From the NCBI GenBank assembly GCA_030539115.1, contig JAUNSR010000002.1, forward strand, positions 1 to 64,000: DNA of 64,000 bases. The letters run 5' to 3'. Made by a program: the position numbers and the translations under genes. Position 1 is the stretch's first letter. Each line of letters opens with the position of its first letter. Below the pieces are notes generated by a model. The model saw only the letters and a list, made by a program, of their open reading frames with translations. It was not told where the DNA came from and made no database searches. Shown one piece after another: positions 21,635 to 32,375 of this stretch. The stretch is from Bacteroidales bacterium (lineage in GTDB: Bacteria > Bacteroidota > Bacteroidia > Bacteroidales > JAUNSR01).

Positions 21635-23137
21635 ATGAAAAATTTAGAAAAAGTTTTTTGCGCTATTTCTTTAGCCGCTCTCTTACCTTTAACTTCTTGT
21701 TCGGACAATGATGATAATAAGCCAGATGATGGGGACGACAATAAATCTGAACTTCCGTTTATTTACAATGAAAATGAAATTGGAAATGGAGATCAAGAAT
21801 ATGAAATAAATGGTGAGTATACATTACCTAAAGGAACATACATTTTAAAAGGATGGTGTTATGTGACAAAAGGCGCTAAACTAACAATAGAACCGGGTAC
21901 TGTGATAAAAGGTGATAAAAATTTAAAATCATCGCTGATTGTTGAACCCGGAGGACAATTATTTGCAAAGGGAACAAAAAACAATCCGATTGTTTTTACA
22001 TCTAATCAGCCTGCAGGCAGCAGAAAACCTGGAGACTGGGGTGGTTTGATAATTTGTGGCAACGGAGTAAATAATAAAGTAAAACAGATTATTGAGGGTG
22101 GCCCAAGAACAGAGCATGGAGCAGTAAATGGAGCAGCAAAAGAAGATGATAATTCAGGTATATTAAGTTATGTCAGAGTTGAGTTTGCAGGTTCTATTTT
22201 TAATGTTGATCAGGAAATTAATGGCGTTACTTTCGGCTCTGTAGGCAGCGGTACACAAGTTGACCATGTTCAGGTTTCTTATTCTAATGATGATTCTTTC
22301 GAATGGTTCGGAGGTTCGGTTAATTGTAAATATTTAGTAGCATACCATGGCTGGGACGATGATTTTGATACAGATAATGGTTACAGTGGAAAAGTGCAAT
22401 ATGCGTTAGGGGTTAGAAATCCAAAAAGTGCGGATACTTCATTATCTAATGGCTTTGAATCAGATAATAATTCTACAGCCGGAACAGAATCTCCTTTTAC
22501 AAGTTGTGTGTTCAGTAATGTTACTCTTGTAGGCCCTAAAGGTCAGAGGGATGATTTTCAAAATAACAGCTCCTTTATTGACGGAGGAGATTATAACGGT
22601 GGAGCAAAAACCGGTACTTTTCAAGCTGCAATGCAGATAAGAAGAAATTCTCGTTTAAATTGCTTTAATTCTGTAGCAATGGGTTATCCTGTTGGAATAA
22701 TAATAGAAAACGACAAAGGCTCTTCTACACAGGATTGGGCTTCCCAAGAGTTGCTTAAATTAAATAATCTATATTTTGCCGACATGGATATTATCGGCTC
22801 TGATGTAAACAAAACCTGGAAAGATATCTTCTCAAATGATGCAGGCAAAAATGTTGATGAAAGCAAAATCTCTTTTTCTCATAGCTATTTTGAAAATCAA
22901 GGTAATTCTTATTTTGAAAATATCAGCGATTTGAAATTAAAACAGCCTAATTCTTTAATTTCCGGTTCCAACTATGGACCTACTGTTGGCAGTCCTCTTC
23001 TTAATGCGGCTAAATTTACAGATTCTATGCTTAATGCCGGTTTCGATAAAGTGACTTATGTTGGAGCTTTTAATGGTGAAAATGATGATTGGATGAATAG
23101 TTGGACAAATTTTGATCCACAAAATACACAATATTAA
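21635..23137 (+). CDS. Beta-helix lipoprotein paired with the TonB receptor
   Basis: 500 residues. Signal peptide with lipobox LTSC (Cys near 22), then an Asp/Asn-rich linker (DNDDNKPDDGDDNK) typical of exposed lipoproteins. The body is a right-handed repeat protein: YTLPKGTYILKGWCYVTKGA, KLTIEPGTVIKGDKNLK, SLIVEPGGQLFAKGTKNNPI and YVRVEFAG..., with DDSFEWFGGSVNCKYLVAYH. These repeats resemble T9SS-type and adhesin-like proteins found next to TonB receptors in Bacteroidetes. I cannot name a substrate. Its gene lies 22 bp after the receptor stop, and a terminator follows at 23226, so the operon has two genes. It could act as a ligand-binding partner on the cell surface. Confidence 0.7.
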   Translation: MKNLEKVFCAISLAALLPLTSCSDNDDNKPDDGDDNKSELPFIYNENEIGNGDQEYEINGEYTLPKGTYILKGWCYVTKGAKLTIEPGTVIKGDKNLKSSLIVEPGGQLFAKGTKNNPIVFTSNQPAGSRKPGDWGGLIICGNGVNNKVKQIIEGGPRTEHGAVNGAAKEDDNSGILSYVRVEFAGSIFNVDQEINGVTFGSVGSGTQVDHVQVSYSNDDSFEWFGGSVNCKYLVAYHGWDDDFDTDNGYSGKVQYALGVRNPKSADTSLSNGFESDNNSTAGTESPFTSCVFSNVTLVGPKGQRDDFQNNSSFIDGGDYNGGAKTGTFQAAMQIRRNSRLNCFNSVAMGYPVGIIIENDKGSSTQDWASQELLKLNNLYFADMDIIGSDVNKTWKDIFSNDAGKNVDESKISFSHSYFENQGNSYFENISDLKLKQPNSLISGSNYGPTVGSPLLNAAKFTDSMLNAGFDKVTYVGAFNGENDDWMNSWTNFDPQNTQY

Positions 23138-23225
23138 GATGTTTAAATATTAAGTTGTCTTAGAAAGACTCTCATTGGCTTTTACTATTGACAATTATTA
23201 TATAAATAGTATTTCTTATTTGAAA

Positions 23226-23258
23226 GGGGCGAGCTTTTGAAAGTTCGCTCTTTTTTAT
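23226..23258 (+). terminator. Terminator after the receptor-lipoprotein operon
   Basis: GCGAGCTT pairs with AAGTTCGC (one G-T) across a short loop, followed by CTCTTTTTTATT. Confidence 0.75.
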
Positions 23259-23460
23259 TGTTGCTCAAAAAAATATTTGGAATTGAAAAGATTAAAAATA
23301 TACAGTTCATTGTAATGGAAGATGAGATATGGGTTTATGTGTCCATTTCTATCAAAATGATATCCGAAATATTATTTGGAAAGATATTTGTTTTTTACAT
23401 TGTTTAATAATCTAATTTTACATAAAGAAATGCAACTAATTATTAAATTTAATACACAAT

Positions 23461-25710
23461 ATGCAAAAGATTTTGCTTTTTGGAGTTCTCGTATTTTTTG
23501 GAGCCTGCTCTCAGGAACCACCAATGAAAGATAAAGGGGAACTTCTTTCTTATGTAGATCCATATATAGGATCCGGATTTCATGGGCATGTATTTGTAGG
23601 AACAAATATGCCTTTTGGAAATGTTCAGCTTGGACCGAACAATTATGACAAAGGCTGGGATTGGTGCTCGGGATATCATTATTCGGATTCACTTGTTGTC
23701 GGCTTTTCTCATACACATTTGAGTGGAACCGGTTGCATGGATCTTGGAGACATACAGATAATGCCATATATGGGTGACATAAATATTAAAAGAGGCAATT
23801 GGGATGATTTTGAAGGCAGCTTTGCCTCGAAATATTATCATGAAAAGGAATATGTTGACCCATCTCTTTATAAAGTTGAGCTGGAAAATGGAGTTAAAGT
23901 CTCATTAACCACAACACCTCATGTAGGAATACACAAATATGAATTTCCAAACAATAATCAGACTCCAAGAATTCTTGTTAATGTGACGGATGGGATGGGA
24001 GACAGGGCAACAAATACTTTTATTGAGAAGGTCGATGAGTTTACATTAAAAGGATTCAGGGAATCAAGAGGTTGGTCACCGCGTCACAAAACATTTTTTG
24101 TGTTAAAGTCTGATGCCCCAATAAAAGAATTAAATCTTTTTGACAAGGATAAGCCTGTTGACAAGGATTCTATTTCAGGATTGATAAAAGGTGTTATGAC
24201 ATTTAAGGATAATATAAAAGAGGTTCAACTGCATGTTGCAATTTCAAGTGTTAGCTGCGAGAATGCAATGCTTAATCTTGAAGCAGAAACAAAAGGCTGG
24301 GATTTTAATAATTATGTGTCTTTAAATAGGGATGCCTGGGAGTCAGAACTTTCAAGAATAAAAGTTGAAAGCAACGATGAGAACTTCAAAAAGGTGTTTT
24401 ATACTGCCATGTATCACACGGCAATAGCTCCAACATTGTATTGCGATGTTAATGGAGAATATAGAGGCCATGATGATAAAGTTTACAAAACACAAGGAAA
24501 AAATTATTCCACTCTTTCTTTGTGGGATACTTACAGAGCTTTGAATCCGTTGTTTACAATCACCCAAACTGATAAAGTTGATGATATTGTCAACTCGATG
24601 CTTAGCATGTATGACCAACAGGGGTATCTTCCTATTTGGCCTTTAACAGGAGGTGAAACGCATTGTATGCCGGGCTACAGTTCCATTGAGGTTATTTCTG
24701 ATGCCTATTTGAAAGGTTTTAGAGGATTTGATGCTAAAAAGGCACTTGATTACATGGTTAGCTCTGCAAATAATGACAGGTATCCTGGAATTAAATATTT
24801 GAAAGAGAAAGGCTATATTCCCGCAGATAAAGAGGCAGAAGCTACTTCCAAGGCTATGGAATATGCCGTAGCCGACTGGGGTATTGCTCATGTTGCCAAA
24901 GCAATGGGCAATGACAGTATAGCACAGGCTTTTGACAAGCGTTCTGATCTTTTTGACAATTATTTTGATAAGTCGATGAATGTGGTTCGTCCAAAACTTG
25001 AGGATGGAACTTGGCGCACTCCTTATGATCCGATTAAGGCACGTCATGGTGTTGGCGATTTTTGTGAAGGAAACGGTTATCATTACTCATTCTTTGCACC
25101 GCAGCATCCTGAAAAACTGATATCTCTTTATGGTGGTGATGATAAGTTTATCGAAAAATTGGATTCTTTATTTTTAATTGAGGGAAATCTCGGCGAGGAG
25201 GCTTCTCCTGATATTTCAGGACTTATAGGTCAATATGTTCATGGCAATGAGCCATCACATCATGTTTTATATCTGTACCCTTTTGCAGGTGAACAATGGA
25301 AAACAGCAGAAAAGGTGAGTCAGGTGATGTCTGAATTTTATACTTCCAATCCTGACGGTATAATTGGAAATGAAGACTGCGGACAAATGTCGGCATGGTA
25401 TATTCTTTCTGCTTTGGGAATTTATCAGGTTAACCCAATGAGCGGTATTTTTGTCTTTGGAACGCCTAAGGTGGACAAAGCATCTATTCCGGTTAAGGAA
25501 GGAAAAACATTTGTTATTACAGCAAACAACAACGGCGGAGATAATATTTATATTCAGAGCGTTGTTTTGAATGGAAAGGAATATCCATATACATATATTA
25601 AGTATGATGATATAATGAATGGAGGTGAGTTGATTTTTAATATGGGCAATACTCCGAATAATGAGTTTGGAAAAGAACCTGCCGACAGACCTTATACTCC
25701 GTCTATTTAA
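23461..25710 (+). CDS. GH92 family alpha-mannosidase lipoprotein
   Basis: 749 residues with lipobox FGAC (Cys near 16). The GH92 N-terminal domain starts YVDPYIGSGFHGHVFVGTN, followed by PFGNVQLGPNNYDKGWDWCS and FSHTHLSGTGCMDLGDIQIM. The catalytic domain holds EGNGYHYSFFAPQHPE near 535, in the position of the general acid, and GNEDCGQMSAWYILSALGIY near 638, in the position of the Asp residues that set the base. Family enzymes remove alpha-linked mannose with inversion using calcium. The Gly-Tyr-His variant in place of the more common AWQY may indicate a different linkage preference; that is inference. It stands alone, without a SusCD pair beside it. Confidence 0.9.
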   Translation: MQKILLFGVLVFFGACSQEPPMKDKGELLSYVDPYIGSGFHGHVFVGTNMPFGNVQLGPNNYDKGWDWCSGYHYSDSLVVGFSHTHLSGTGCMDLGDIQIMPYMGDINIKRGNWDDFEGSFASKYYHEKEYVDPSLYKVELENGVKVSLTTTPHVGIHKYEFPNNNQTPRILVNVTDGMGDRATNTFIEKVDEFTLKGFRESRGWSPRHKTFFVLKSDAPIKELNLFDKDKPVDKDSISGLIKGVMTFKDNIKEVQLHVAISSVSCENAMLNLEAETKGWDFNNYVSLNRDAWESELSRIKVESNDENFKKVFYTAMYHTAIAPTLYCDVNGEYRGHDDKVYKTQGKNYSTLSLWDTYRALNPLFTITQTDKVDDIVNSMLSMYDQQGYLPIWPLTGGETHCMPGYSSIEVISDAYLKGFRGFDAKKALDYMVSSANNDRYPGIKYLKEKGYIPADKEAEATSKAMEYAVADWGIAHVAKAMGNDSIAQAFDKRSDLFDNYFDKSMNVVRPKLEDGTWRTPYDPIKARHGVGDFCEGNGYHYSFFAPQHPEKLISLYGGDDKFIEKLDSLFLIEGNLGEEASPDISGLIGQYVHGNEPSHHVLYLYPFAGEQWKTAEKVSQVMSEFYTSNPDGIIGNEDCGQMSAWYILSALGIYQVNPMSGIFVFGTPKVDKASIPVKEGKTFVITANNNGGDNIYIQSVVLNGKEYPYTYIKYDDIMNGGELIFNMGNTPNNEFGKEPADRPYTPSI

Positions 25711-26165
25711 TGTAATGTTTTTTTATATTAATATTCAGAAAGTATAATCTTATGATTTTATGTTCAGTTAATTTCAAAGAGGATGACAATAGATTTGTTT
25801 TCCTCTTTGATTTTGTAGTATATACATTTGTAAAGAATTAATGGTTTGAAGAAAAAAGAAGATATAATAAATATACAATAAAATTTATTTTTATGTATAA
25901 AATATCAATATTTAAGCTGCGGTAATTAATTATTTGATATAAATATGCTTTTTATGACTGATTTATTCAAAATAATTACTAACATTGCCCAACAAAAATA
26001 AATTAGTCGTTTCAGGTTGACAGTGTTGATAAATAAATAGAACTTATTCATTTAAATAATAGCTCATTAAGAAATTAAGTAATTTTTCAAAACAATATTT
26101 AAGTTCAGAGTGTAATAATCTATAAGACTTTAATTCTGTCGGTCTAAACTAAATATTTAATATAT
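25711..26165. other. AT-rich gap between GH92 and malic enzyme
   Basis: About 450 bp with no gene, no clear hairpin and no recognisable RNA. The next feature is element unit 5 at its right end. Confidence 0.4.
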
Positions 26166-26262
26166 ATAAAATCGCTATAACTCATAAATCGAGAGTTACC
26201 CAATTAAGGACATGCAAATGAAGCATTTGTACCTTAGTGTTAAAAAATTAAATAATATACAA
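26166..26262 (+). repeat. Dispersed promoter-operator element, unit 5 (before malic enzyme)
   Basis: A diverged copy (ATCGCTATAACTCAT at the 5' end). The palindrome has changed on both arms to CAAATG-aag-CATTTG, so the pairing is kept although the sequence differs. TACCTTAG is at 26230-26237. The unit ends at the base before the ATG at 26263, which is taken as the malic enzyme start. Confidence 0.8.
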
Positions 26263-28554
26263 ATGAAAGAATCACAGCAAGCCAAAGATGAGGCTGCCTT
26301 GAAATATCACAGCATGGGCAAGCCTGGAAAAATAGAAGTTATTCCTACCAAACCATATAGCACGCAAAGAGATTTGTCTTTAGCATATACTCCCGGAGTT
26401 GCCGTTCCTTGTCTTGAGATAGAAAAAGACACAGAAAAGGCATACGATTACACTGCAAAAGGTAATCTTGTGGCTGTAATATCAAACGGAACTGCAGTTT
26501 TGGGTCTTGGAAACATAGGACCTGAAGCAGGAAAACCTGTTATGGAGGGAAAAGGCTTACTATTTAAGATATTTGCCGGTATTGACGTCTTTGATATTGA
26601 GGTAGATGAAAAAGATCCTGAGAAATTTATTCAGGCAGTGAAAGCAATTGCCCCAACATTCGGAGGAATTAATCTTGAGGATATAAAAGCTCCCGAGTGT
26701 TTTGAGATAGAACAACGATTGAAAGCCGAGTTAAATATACCGGTAATGCATGATGACCAACATGGAACTGCAATTATATCAGGAGCAGGACTTTTAAATG
26801 CATTGGAAATTGCAGGAAAGAAAATCGAAGATTGTAAATTGGTGGTAAATGGTGCGGGTTCGGCAGGTTCTTCTTGTACGCGTCTTTACATGGCATTGGG
26901 TATTAAGAAGGAAAACGTTGTAATGGTAGATTCAAAAGGGGTTATAAGAAGTGACCGTCCGAATCTTCCGGCAGCAAAAGCTGAATTTGCAACCGATCGT
27001 CGCGATATTGAGACTCTTGAGGATGCTATGAGAGGAGCTGATGTTTTCTTGGGCGTTTCTGTGGCAGATGTCTTGACACAGGATATGATTCGCTCGATGA
27101 ATGATAATCCTCTTGTTTTTGCATGTGCAAATCCAAATCCTGAAATATCTTATGAAAAAGCAAAGGCTTCACGTCCTGATTTGATTTTTGCAACAGGTCG
27201 CTCTGATTATCCAAATCAGATAAATAATGTATTGGGATTTCCTTATATTTTTAGAGGAGCGCTTGATACAAGAGCAACCGCCATTAATGAGGAAATGAAG
27301 CTTGCCGCCGTTTATGCAATAGCTGAGTTGGCAAAACAGCCGGTCCCTGATGTTGTTAATGCTGCCTATGGCATGCAGAAACTTCAGTTTGGGCCGGAAT
27401 ATATTCTTCCAAAACCAATGGACCCACGCCTTATAACAAAGGTTTCTTCTGCTGTTGCAAAGGCTGCAATGGAGTCGGGTGTTGCAAGAAAGAATATAGC
27501 AGATTGGAAAGCCTATGAAGACAGCCTTAATCAGTTGATGGGTTATGACAATAAGATGATTCGCAGCTTCTATGATATGGCTAAGGCTGATCCAAAAAGA
27601 GTCGTTTTTGCTGAAGCCACTCATGTAAATATGCTTAAAGCTGCCTCTCAGGCAAGAGAAGAGGGTATTTGCTTCCCAATACTTTTAGGTAACGAAAAAC
27701 AAATAAGAAGGGTTGCCTCAGAGGAGAATATAAATCTCGATGGCATGGAAATCCTTTCATTTAGAACTGAGGCTCAACTGACTCTTCGCGAGAAATATGC
27801 CTCAATCTTGGCTCAAAAGCGATGCAGGGAGGGTTATACATTCAGCGACGCCATTGAGAAAATGAATGATGCCAATTATTTCGGAATGATGATGGTTGAA
27901 GCCGGTGATGCTGATGCCTTTATTACCGGAATACAAAGCAAATATTCAGAAACATGCAAGATTGCCAAGGATGTAATTGGTATTCGTGAGGGTTACAATC
28001 ATTTTGGCGCAATGCACATTCTTAATACCAAAAAAGGTACTTTCTATGTTGCCGATACTCTAATCAATCGTCATCCTTCGACTGATACTTTGGTGGATAT
28101 TGCGACTCTTGCTAAAGATGCTGTTTCTTTCTTTGCAGATGATCCTGTTATGGCTATGGTTTCTTATTCAAGCTTTGGCGCAGACAAAGAGGGAAGCCCA
28201 TTAAAGGTTCATCAAGCTGTATCTATAATGCAGGAGAAATTTCCTGAATTGGCTATAGATGGAGAAATGCAGGTTAATTTTGCATTAAACAAAGATCTTA
28301 GAGATAAAACATATCCATTTACACGTTTAAAGGGCAAGGATGTCAATACATTGATTTTTCCTAATTTAAGTTCTGCAAATACGGCATATAAAATGCTTAT
28401 GGAACTTGACGTTTGTGAGTCGGTAGGTCCTATTCAGATGGGATTAAACAAGCCGATTCATTTTACAGGAAATGAAAGCTCGGTAAGAGATATAGTAAAT
28501 CTTACCTCTGTTGCTGTAATGGATGCTATAGTTCAGCAAAGAGTTAAGAAGTAA
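26263..28554 (+). CDS. maeB: NADP-dependent malic enzyme with C-terminal phosphotransacetylase-like domain
   Basis: 763 residues from the ATG at 26263 ([20 protein letters not shown]); a longer frame to 26212 would run through the promoter element. The malic enzyme half (about 1-430) shows [35 protein letters not shown] and the DDQHGTAI motif, with NADP fold GAGSAGSS. The second half (about 440-763) is a PTA-type domain, with [16 protein letters not shown]. The enzyme decarboxylates malate to pyruvate and makes NADPH; the PTA domain is usually regulatory (acetyl-CoA). It follows element unit 5 directly. Confidence 0.95.
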   Translation: MKESQQAKDEAALKYHSMGKPGKIEVIPTKPYSTQRDLSLAYTPGVAVPCLEIEKDTEKAYDYTAKGNLVAVISNGTAVLGLGNIGPEAGKPVMEGKGLLFKIFAGIDVFDIEVDEKDPEKFIQAVKAIAPTFGGINLEDIKAPECFEIEQRLKAELNIPVMHDDQHGTAIISGAGLLNALEIAGKKIEDCKLVVNGAGSAGSSCTRLYMALGIKKENVVMVDSKGVIRSDRPNLPAAKAEFATDRRDIETLEDAMRGADVFLGVSVADVLTQDMIRSMNDNPLVFACANPNPEISYEKAKASRPDLIFATGRSDYPNQINNVLGFPYIFRGALDTRATAINEEMKLAAVYAIAELAKQPVPDVVNAAYGMQKLQFGPEYILPKPMDPRLITKVSSAVAKAAMESGVARKNIADWKAYEDSLNQLMGYDNKMIRSFYDMAKADPKRVVFAEATHVNMLKAASQAREEGICFPILLGNEKQIRRVASEENINLDGMEILSFRTEAQLTLREKYASILAQKRCREGYTFSDAIEKMNDANYFGMMMVEAGDADAFITGIQSKYSETCKIAKDVIGIREGYNHFGAMHILNTKKGTFYVADTLINRHPSTDTLVDIATLAKDAVSFFADDPVMAMVSYSSFGADKEGSPLKVHQAVSIMQEKFPELAIDGEMQVNFALNKDLRDKTYPFTRLKGKDVNTLIFPNLSSANTAYKMLMELDVCESVGPIQMGLNKPIHFTGNESSVRDIVNLTSVAVMDAIVQQRVKK

Positions 28555-28630
28555 AAATAAATATCATTATTGTTTGAAAACTATAATTTAAGAAATTAAA
28601 GCAAATAGTGTTTTTATAGTTGTTTAAAGA

Positions 28631-28658
28631 GGCTGTCATTTATTATTGACAGCCTTTT
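28631..28658 (+). terminator. Terminator after maeB
   Basis: GGCTGTCA pairs with TGACAGCC exactly around an 8-base loop, then TTTTTATT. Confidence 0.85.
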
Positions 28659-28930
28659 TATTCTATAAGGTCTTAATAAAATCATCTATTGAAGATTATT
28701 TTATTGTTTGAATGAGAAATTTATATTAAAAGCTTATAGCAAAATCGGCTTATATCATTAACAAAGCCATTTTTATGAACATTAGTCAATAATTAATTAA
28801 AAACAAATTATTAGTTTTGTGTCACTTGTCAGGATTTACCATTGTTGTGTTTATTATAGTAAACTAATGTTTAGAAATAATGTTTGCTAATATTAGTTTT
28901 ATAATAAAAATGGTACCTCTGTTACTTAAA

Positions 28931-30427
28931 ATGAAGATAAAAATGAAATTTGAAACAGCCTCTGACTTTCAGATAAGAAAAGCTATAATAAAGAATTTTG
29001 CCGTTCCCTTTTGTGCTTTGATGTTTACTCTTGGAACGTCAAACAATGTTTACTCTCAGACTCTTGAAGAGGCAAGAGAGATGATTAAAGCCGGAAATTA
29101 TTCTGCGGCAAAGGATGCTTTTTCAGTTTTGATAAAGAAAAATGCCAATAGGGCAGATGTAAACAAATGGTATGGCGAGGCTCTATATGAAACAGGCAAT
29201 TATGCTGAGGCGGAGAAATATCTAAAGTTTGCAGCAAACAAAAGAATTCAGGGAGCTTATTTGTATTTGGGAAAACTTTATCAAAAACAATACGAGTTTG
29301 AAAAGGCTGTTACAAATTTGGAAAAGTATCAGACCTTTTTGAAAAAAGATCCCGAGCAGTCGTTGGTGGTTGATACAATAATCGAACAATGCGAAATGGG
29401 ATTAAGAGGTATTTCCAGAATAGAAAAAGTACAAATTGTTGACAGTCTTATTGTAGATAAAAATAAGTTTTTTCAATATTATAAGCTTAGTCAGGAAACT
29501 GGCAAATTGATAGATTATAAACTGCTTGGTGTTGCAGATCCCGGAGAATTGGCAGTAGGATTTGAGAGCCAAAGGGGAGACCAAAGGGTATTTGCAATGA
29601 AAAATGGCAATTCAGGTATGGACCTTTTTAAATCCACAAAACTCCATGGCGATTCATGGAGTGAACCGGTGATTTTTCCTGAAGGTATTAACAGCGCCGC
29701 AAATGAAAATTTCCCATTTGTTTTGACAGATGGCCTGACTATATATTATTCTTCAGATAGTTATCCAACATTGGGAGGATATGATTTATATGTATCCAAG
29801 TTTAACTCTTCAAATGATACATATTTTACGCCTGAAAGACTTTCAATGCCATTCAATTCTCCATTCAATGATTATCTTTATGCAATTGATGAGGAAAATA
29901 ATGTCGGTTGGTTTGCCTCTGACAGATATCAGCCTGAGGATAAAGTGGTGATATATCTTTTTATACCAGGTCCTGAGGAAAAGGAATATTATAATGAGTT
30001 GACTCCGGAACAATCAATAAGGTTTGCAAAAATTTCATCGATATTTGAGACATGGCCTGAGAATGCAAATTATGACAGTCTTCTTCATTCTATTTATCAG
30101 GCAGAGAATACCGCAAATGATAAGAAAGGAGAGTTTATTTTCGTAATAAATGATAAAATCATCTATTATAATTACGATGATTTTGAAAGTAAAGAGGCAT
30201 TAGAACAGTTCAAAAAATATTTTAGTGCAAATAATCAACTGACAGATACAAACAAAGAGCTTGAAGAGCTTCGTTTAAAATGGACAAAATCAAACAATAA
30301 GGAAAAAGAGTCTTTAAAATCCAAGATTCTTCAACTTGAATCGAGAAAATCTAATCTTGATGAGCAAGTTCCTGAACTAGAAGTTCAGGCGAGAAATACT
30401 GAAATAAATTTTTTGAAAAAGAAATAA
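28931..30427 (+). CDS. TPR and PD40-repeat protein (OmpA-like neighbourhood type)
   Basis: About 498 residues from MKIKMKFETASDFQIRKAII; the frame extends back to 28880 and the ATG at 28943 is also possible. A signal peptide follows (FAVPFCALMFTLGTSNNVYSQ). TPR repeats lie near 55-160 (NYSAAKDAFSVLIKKNANRA, GEALYETGNYAEAEKYLKFA, KLYQKQYEFEKAVTNLEKYQ). PD40-type beta blades with YYSSDSYPTLGGYDLYVS and YAIDEENNVGWFASDRYQPE come next, and a C-terminal coiled coil (about 440-498). Such proteins are common in Bacteroidetes envelopes and often join gliding, T9SS or OmpA complexes; this one lacks an OmpA domain. No partner gene is adjacent. Its role is open. Confidence 0.75.
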   Translation: MKIKMKFETASDFQIRKAIIKNFAVPFCALMFTLGTSNNVYSQTLEEAREMIKAGNYSAAKDAFSVLIKKNANRADVNKWYGEALYETGNYAEAEKYLKFAANKRIQGAYLYLGKLYQKQYEFEKAVTNLEKYQTFLKKDPEQSLVVDTIIEQCEMGLRGISRIEKVQIVDSLIVDKNKFFQYYKLSQETGKLIDYKLLGVADPGELAVGFESQRGDQRVFAMKNGNSGMDLFKSTKLHGDSWSEPVIFPEGINSAANENFPFVLTDGLTIYYSSDSYPTLGGYDLYVSKFNSSNDTYFTPERLSMPFNSPFNDYLYAIDEENNVGWFASDRYQPEDKVVIYLFIPGPEEKEYYNELTPEQSIRFAKISSIFETWPENANYDSLLHSIYQAENTANDKKGEFIFVINDKIIYYNYDDFESKEALEQFKKYFSANNQLTDTNKELEELRLKWTKSNNKEKESLKSKILQLESRKSNLDEQVPELEVQARNTEINFLKKK

Positions 30428-30499
30428 TGACCTTGGATAAATGAATGGATTTTTTTGTTTAATGAATCTTTAAATAAAAATTTCAAATACAATATTTTT

Positions 30500-30545
30500 A
30501 GCCTTTTGATTATCGTGCGATAGTTAAAAGGCTTTTTTTTATTTT
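30500..30545 (+). terminator. Terminator after the TPR/PD40 gene
   Basis: AGCCTTTT pairs with AAAAGGCT, with an inner TATCG/CGATA stem, and is followed by a run of T. Confidence 0.85.
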
Positions 30546-30662
30546 TTTTAATGCGGCAAATGACCTTTTTACTATTTATCTTTAATAATTAATGTGTTTT
30601 TTAGCTTATCTAATATTTTTTTTGTTAATTAGTACTCAATCACATTAATAATTAAAATAGAC

Positions 30663-31139
30663 ATGACATTAGATATAATAATTATAATAATCCTTTCAAT
30701 ATTTGGTATAGGTTTGATAATTGCAGAGGTTTTCTTAATACCGGGCTTTGGAATAGCCGGAATTGGTGGCTTGGCCTTTTTAAGTGGAGCAATATGGTTT
30801 GCTTATGAACAATTGGGCACAACAGCAGGAAATATTACCTTATTGATAAGCATAATATTCTTGATTTTAGGACTTTATTTGTTTGTAAAGAGCAAAATGC
30901 TCAATAAGGTTGCATTAAAAAAAGAGATTGACTCTGTTTCACCCAATGCAATTGAAAAAGATATTAAAGTTGGAGATATCGGTAAGGCTATCTCAATAAT
31001 TAATCCAATGGGAACTGTGCTTGTTAACAATCAAACCGTTGAGGCAAAGTCTGAAGAGGGCTTTATTGAAGTTAACAAAGAGGTGGAGATAGTAAAGGTT
31101 TTTAAGACTGCAGTCGTTGTCAGGGAACATAAGGATTAA
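30663..31139 (+). CDS. NfeD-like membrane protein
   Basis: 158 residues. Three hydrophobic helices fill about 3-83 (IIIIIILSIFGIGLIIAEVF, LIPGFGIAGIGGLAFLSGAI, AGNITLLISIIFLILGLYLF). A C-terminal OB-fold domain follows (KVGDIGKAISIINPMGTVLV, FIEVNKEVEIVKVFKTAVVV). NfeD proteins are often next to flotillin or stomatin genes and help organise membrane domains. Here the next gene, 117 bp downstream, is floA, so the pair fits the family's usual context. Confidence 0.85.
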   Translation: MTLDIIIIIILSIFGIGLIIAEVFLIPGFGIAGIGGLAFLSGAIWFAYEQLGTTAGNITLLISIIFLILGLYLFVKSKMLNKVALKKEIDSVSPNAIEKDIKVGDIGKAISIINPMGTVLVNNQTVEAKSEEGFIEVNKEVEIVKVFKTAVVVREHKD

Positions 31140-31256
31140 ATCTCTATTAAGAGTAAAGATAACGATCTTAATACCTGATTTTTTGAAATAGTATTTTTTA
31201 AAGAGGTGCTTTTCATTTTTCATTTTACAATAACTAATAACAAATAAATATAATTT

Positions 31257-32228
31257 ATGGTTGAATCATTAATTCTTTTAGGGGTAATACTCGTACTCTT
31301 GCTCCTTTTTTTTCACTTTGTTCCCGTTTTATTATGGGTCTCGGCAAAGGTTTCAGGAGTTAATATTTCCTTGTTGCAACTCGTCCTTATGAGAATAAGA
31401 AATGTCCCTCCGCAAGTAATTGTAAGGGCAATGATTGAAGCTCACAAGGCTGGTTTGAATACAATAACAAGGGATGAACTTGAAGCTCACTTTCTTGCCG
31501 GGGGACACATTGAAAAGGTTGTTCACGCCTTGGTTTCTGCATCAAAAGCAAACATCAATTTGTCTTTCAAAGAGGCTACGGCAATTGACCTTGCCGGTCG
31601 TGATGTTTTTCAGGCTGTACAGATGTCTGTTAATCCAAAAGTTATTGATACACCACCCGTTATTGCTGTTGCAAAAGACGGTATTCAGCTGATTGCAAAA
31701 GCAAGGGTTACGGTTCGTGCCAATATTCGTCAATTAGTCGGAGGTGCCGGAGAAGATACTATCCTTGCTCGTGTCGGAGAGGGCATCGTTTCTTCAATTG
31801 GCTCTTCAGATAATCATAAAAGTGTTTTGGAGAATCCTGATTCCATCTCAAAACTTGTATTGAAAAAGGGTCTTGACTCAGGTACTGCCTTTGAAATCTT
31901 GTCAATTGATATTGCAGATATAGATATAGGTAAGAATATCGGAGCAGAGCTTCAGATAGATCAGGCAAATGCCGACAAAAATATTGCTCAGGCCAAAGCT
32001 GAAGAGCGTCGTGCCATGGCAATTGCAAGAGAACAGGAGATGATTGCAAAAGCTCAGGAGGCAAGAGCAAATGTGATTGAGGCTGAAACACAGATTCCTC
32101 AGGCTATCGCGGAAGCCTTCAGACAAGGCAATCTTGGCATTATGGATTATTACCGTTTGAAGAATATTCAGGCAGATACTGATATGAGAGATTCTATTTC
32201 AGGTAAGGAACCAACTGCTGCTAAATAA
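31257..32228 (+). CDS. floA: Flotillin-like protein FloA
   Basis: 323 residues. One hydrophobic hairpin (5-30, [20 protein letters not shown]) is followed by the SPFH-like region [40 protein letters not shown] and [20 protein letters not shown]. The C-terminal Ala/Glu-rich coiled coil includes [20 protein letters not shown] and [20 protein letters not shown]. FloA is an inner-membrane scaffold for functional membrane microdomains. It follows the nfeD gene. Sequence is complete and without oddities. Confidence 0.93.
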   Translation: MVESLILLGVILVLLLLFFHFVPVLLWVSAKVSGVNISLLQLVLMRIRNVPPQVIVRAMIEAHKAGLNTITRDELEAHFLAGGHIEKVVHALVSASKANINLSFKEATAIDLAGRDVFQAVQMSVNPKVIDTPPVIAVAKDGIQLIAKARVTVRANIRQLVGGAGEDTILARVGEGIVSSIGSSDNHKSVLENPDSISKLVLKKGLDSGTAFEILSIDIADIDIGKNIGAELQIDQANADKNIAQAKAEERRAMAIAREQEMIAKAQEARANVIEAETQIPQAIAEAFRQGNLGIMDYYRLKNIQADTDMRDSISGKEPTAAK

Positions 32229-32323
32229 TAAAGACTTAAAAGTCATTATTAGTAATAAAAATATTTTTTATAAATACCTCTTATTGACATATAAGAACAT
32301 ATTTATTTAAACGAATATTGAAT

Positions 32324-32375
32324 TCAGCTTGTTATAATTTGGAAGATTCTATTTTATAACAAGCTGATTAATTTT
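32324..32375 (+). terminator. Terminator/hairpin between floA and the phosphorylase gene
   Basis: TCAGCTTGTTATAA pairs with TTATAACAAGCTGA without mismatch, then TTAATTTTT. It sits only 23 bp before the next start codon, so it ends floA and may also affect the leader of the next gene. Confidence 0.75.

Noticed and set aside
26212..26262. N-terminal extension of the malic enzyme
   Set aside because: It reads through the promoter element; the conserved protein begins at MKESQQ.
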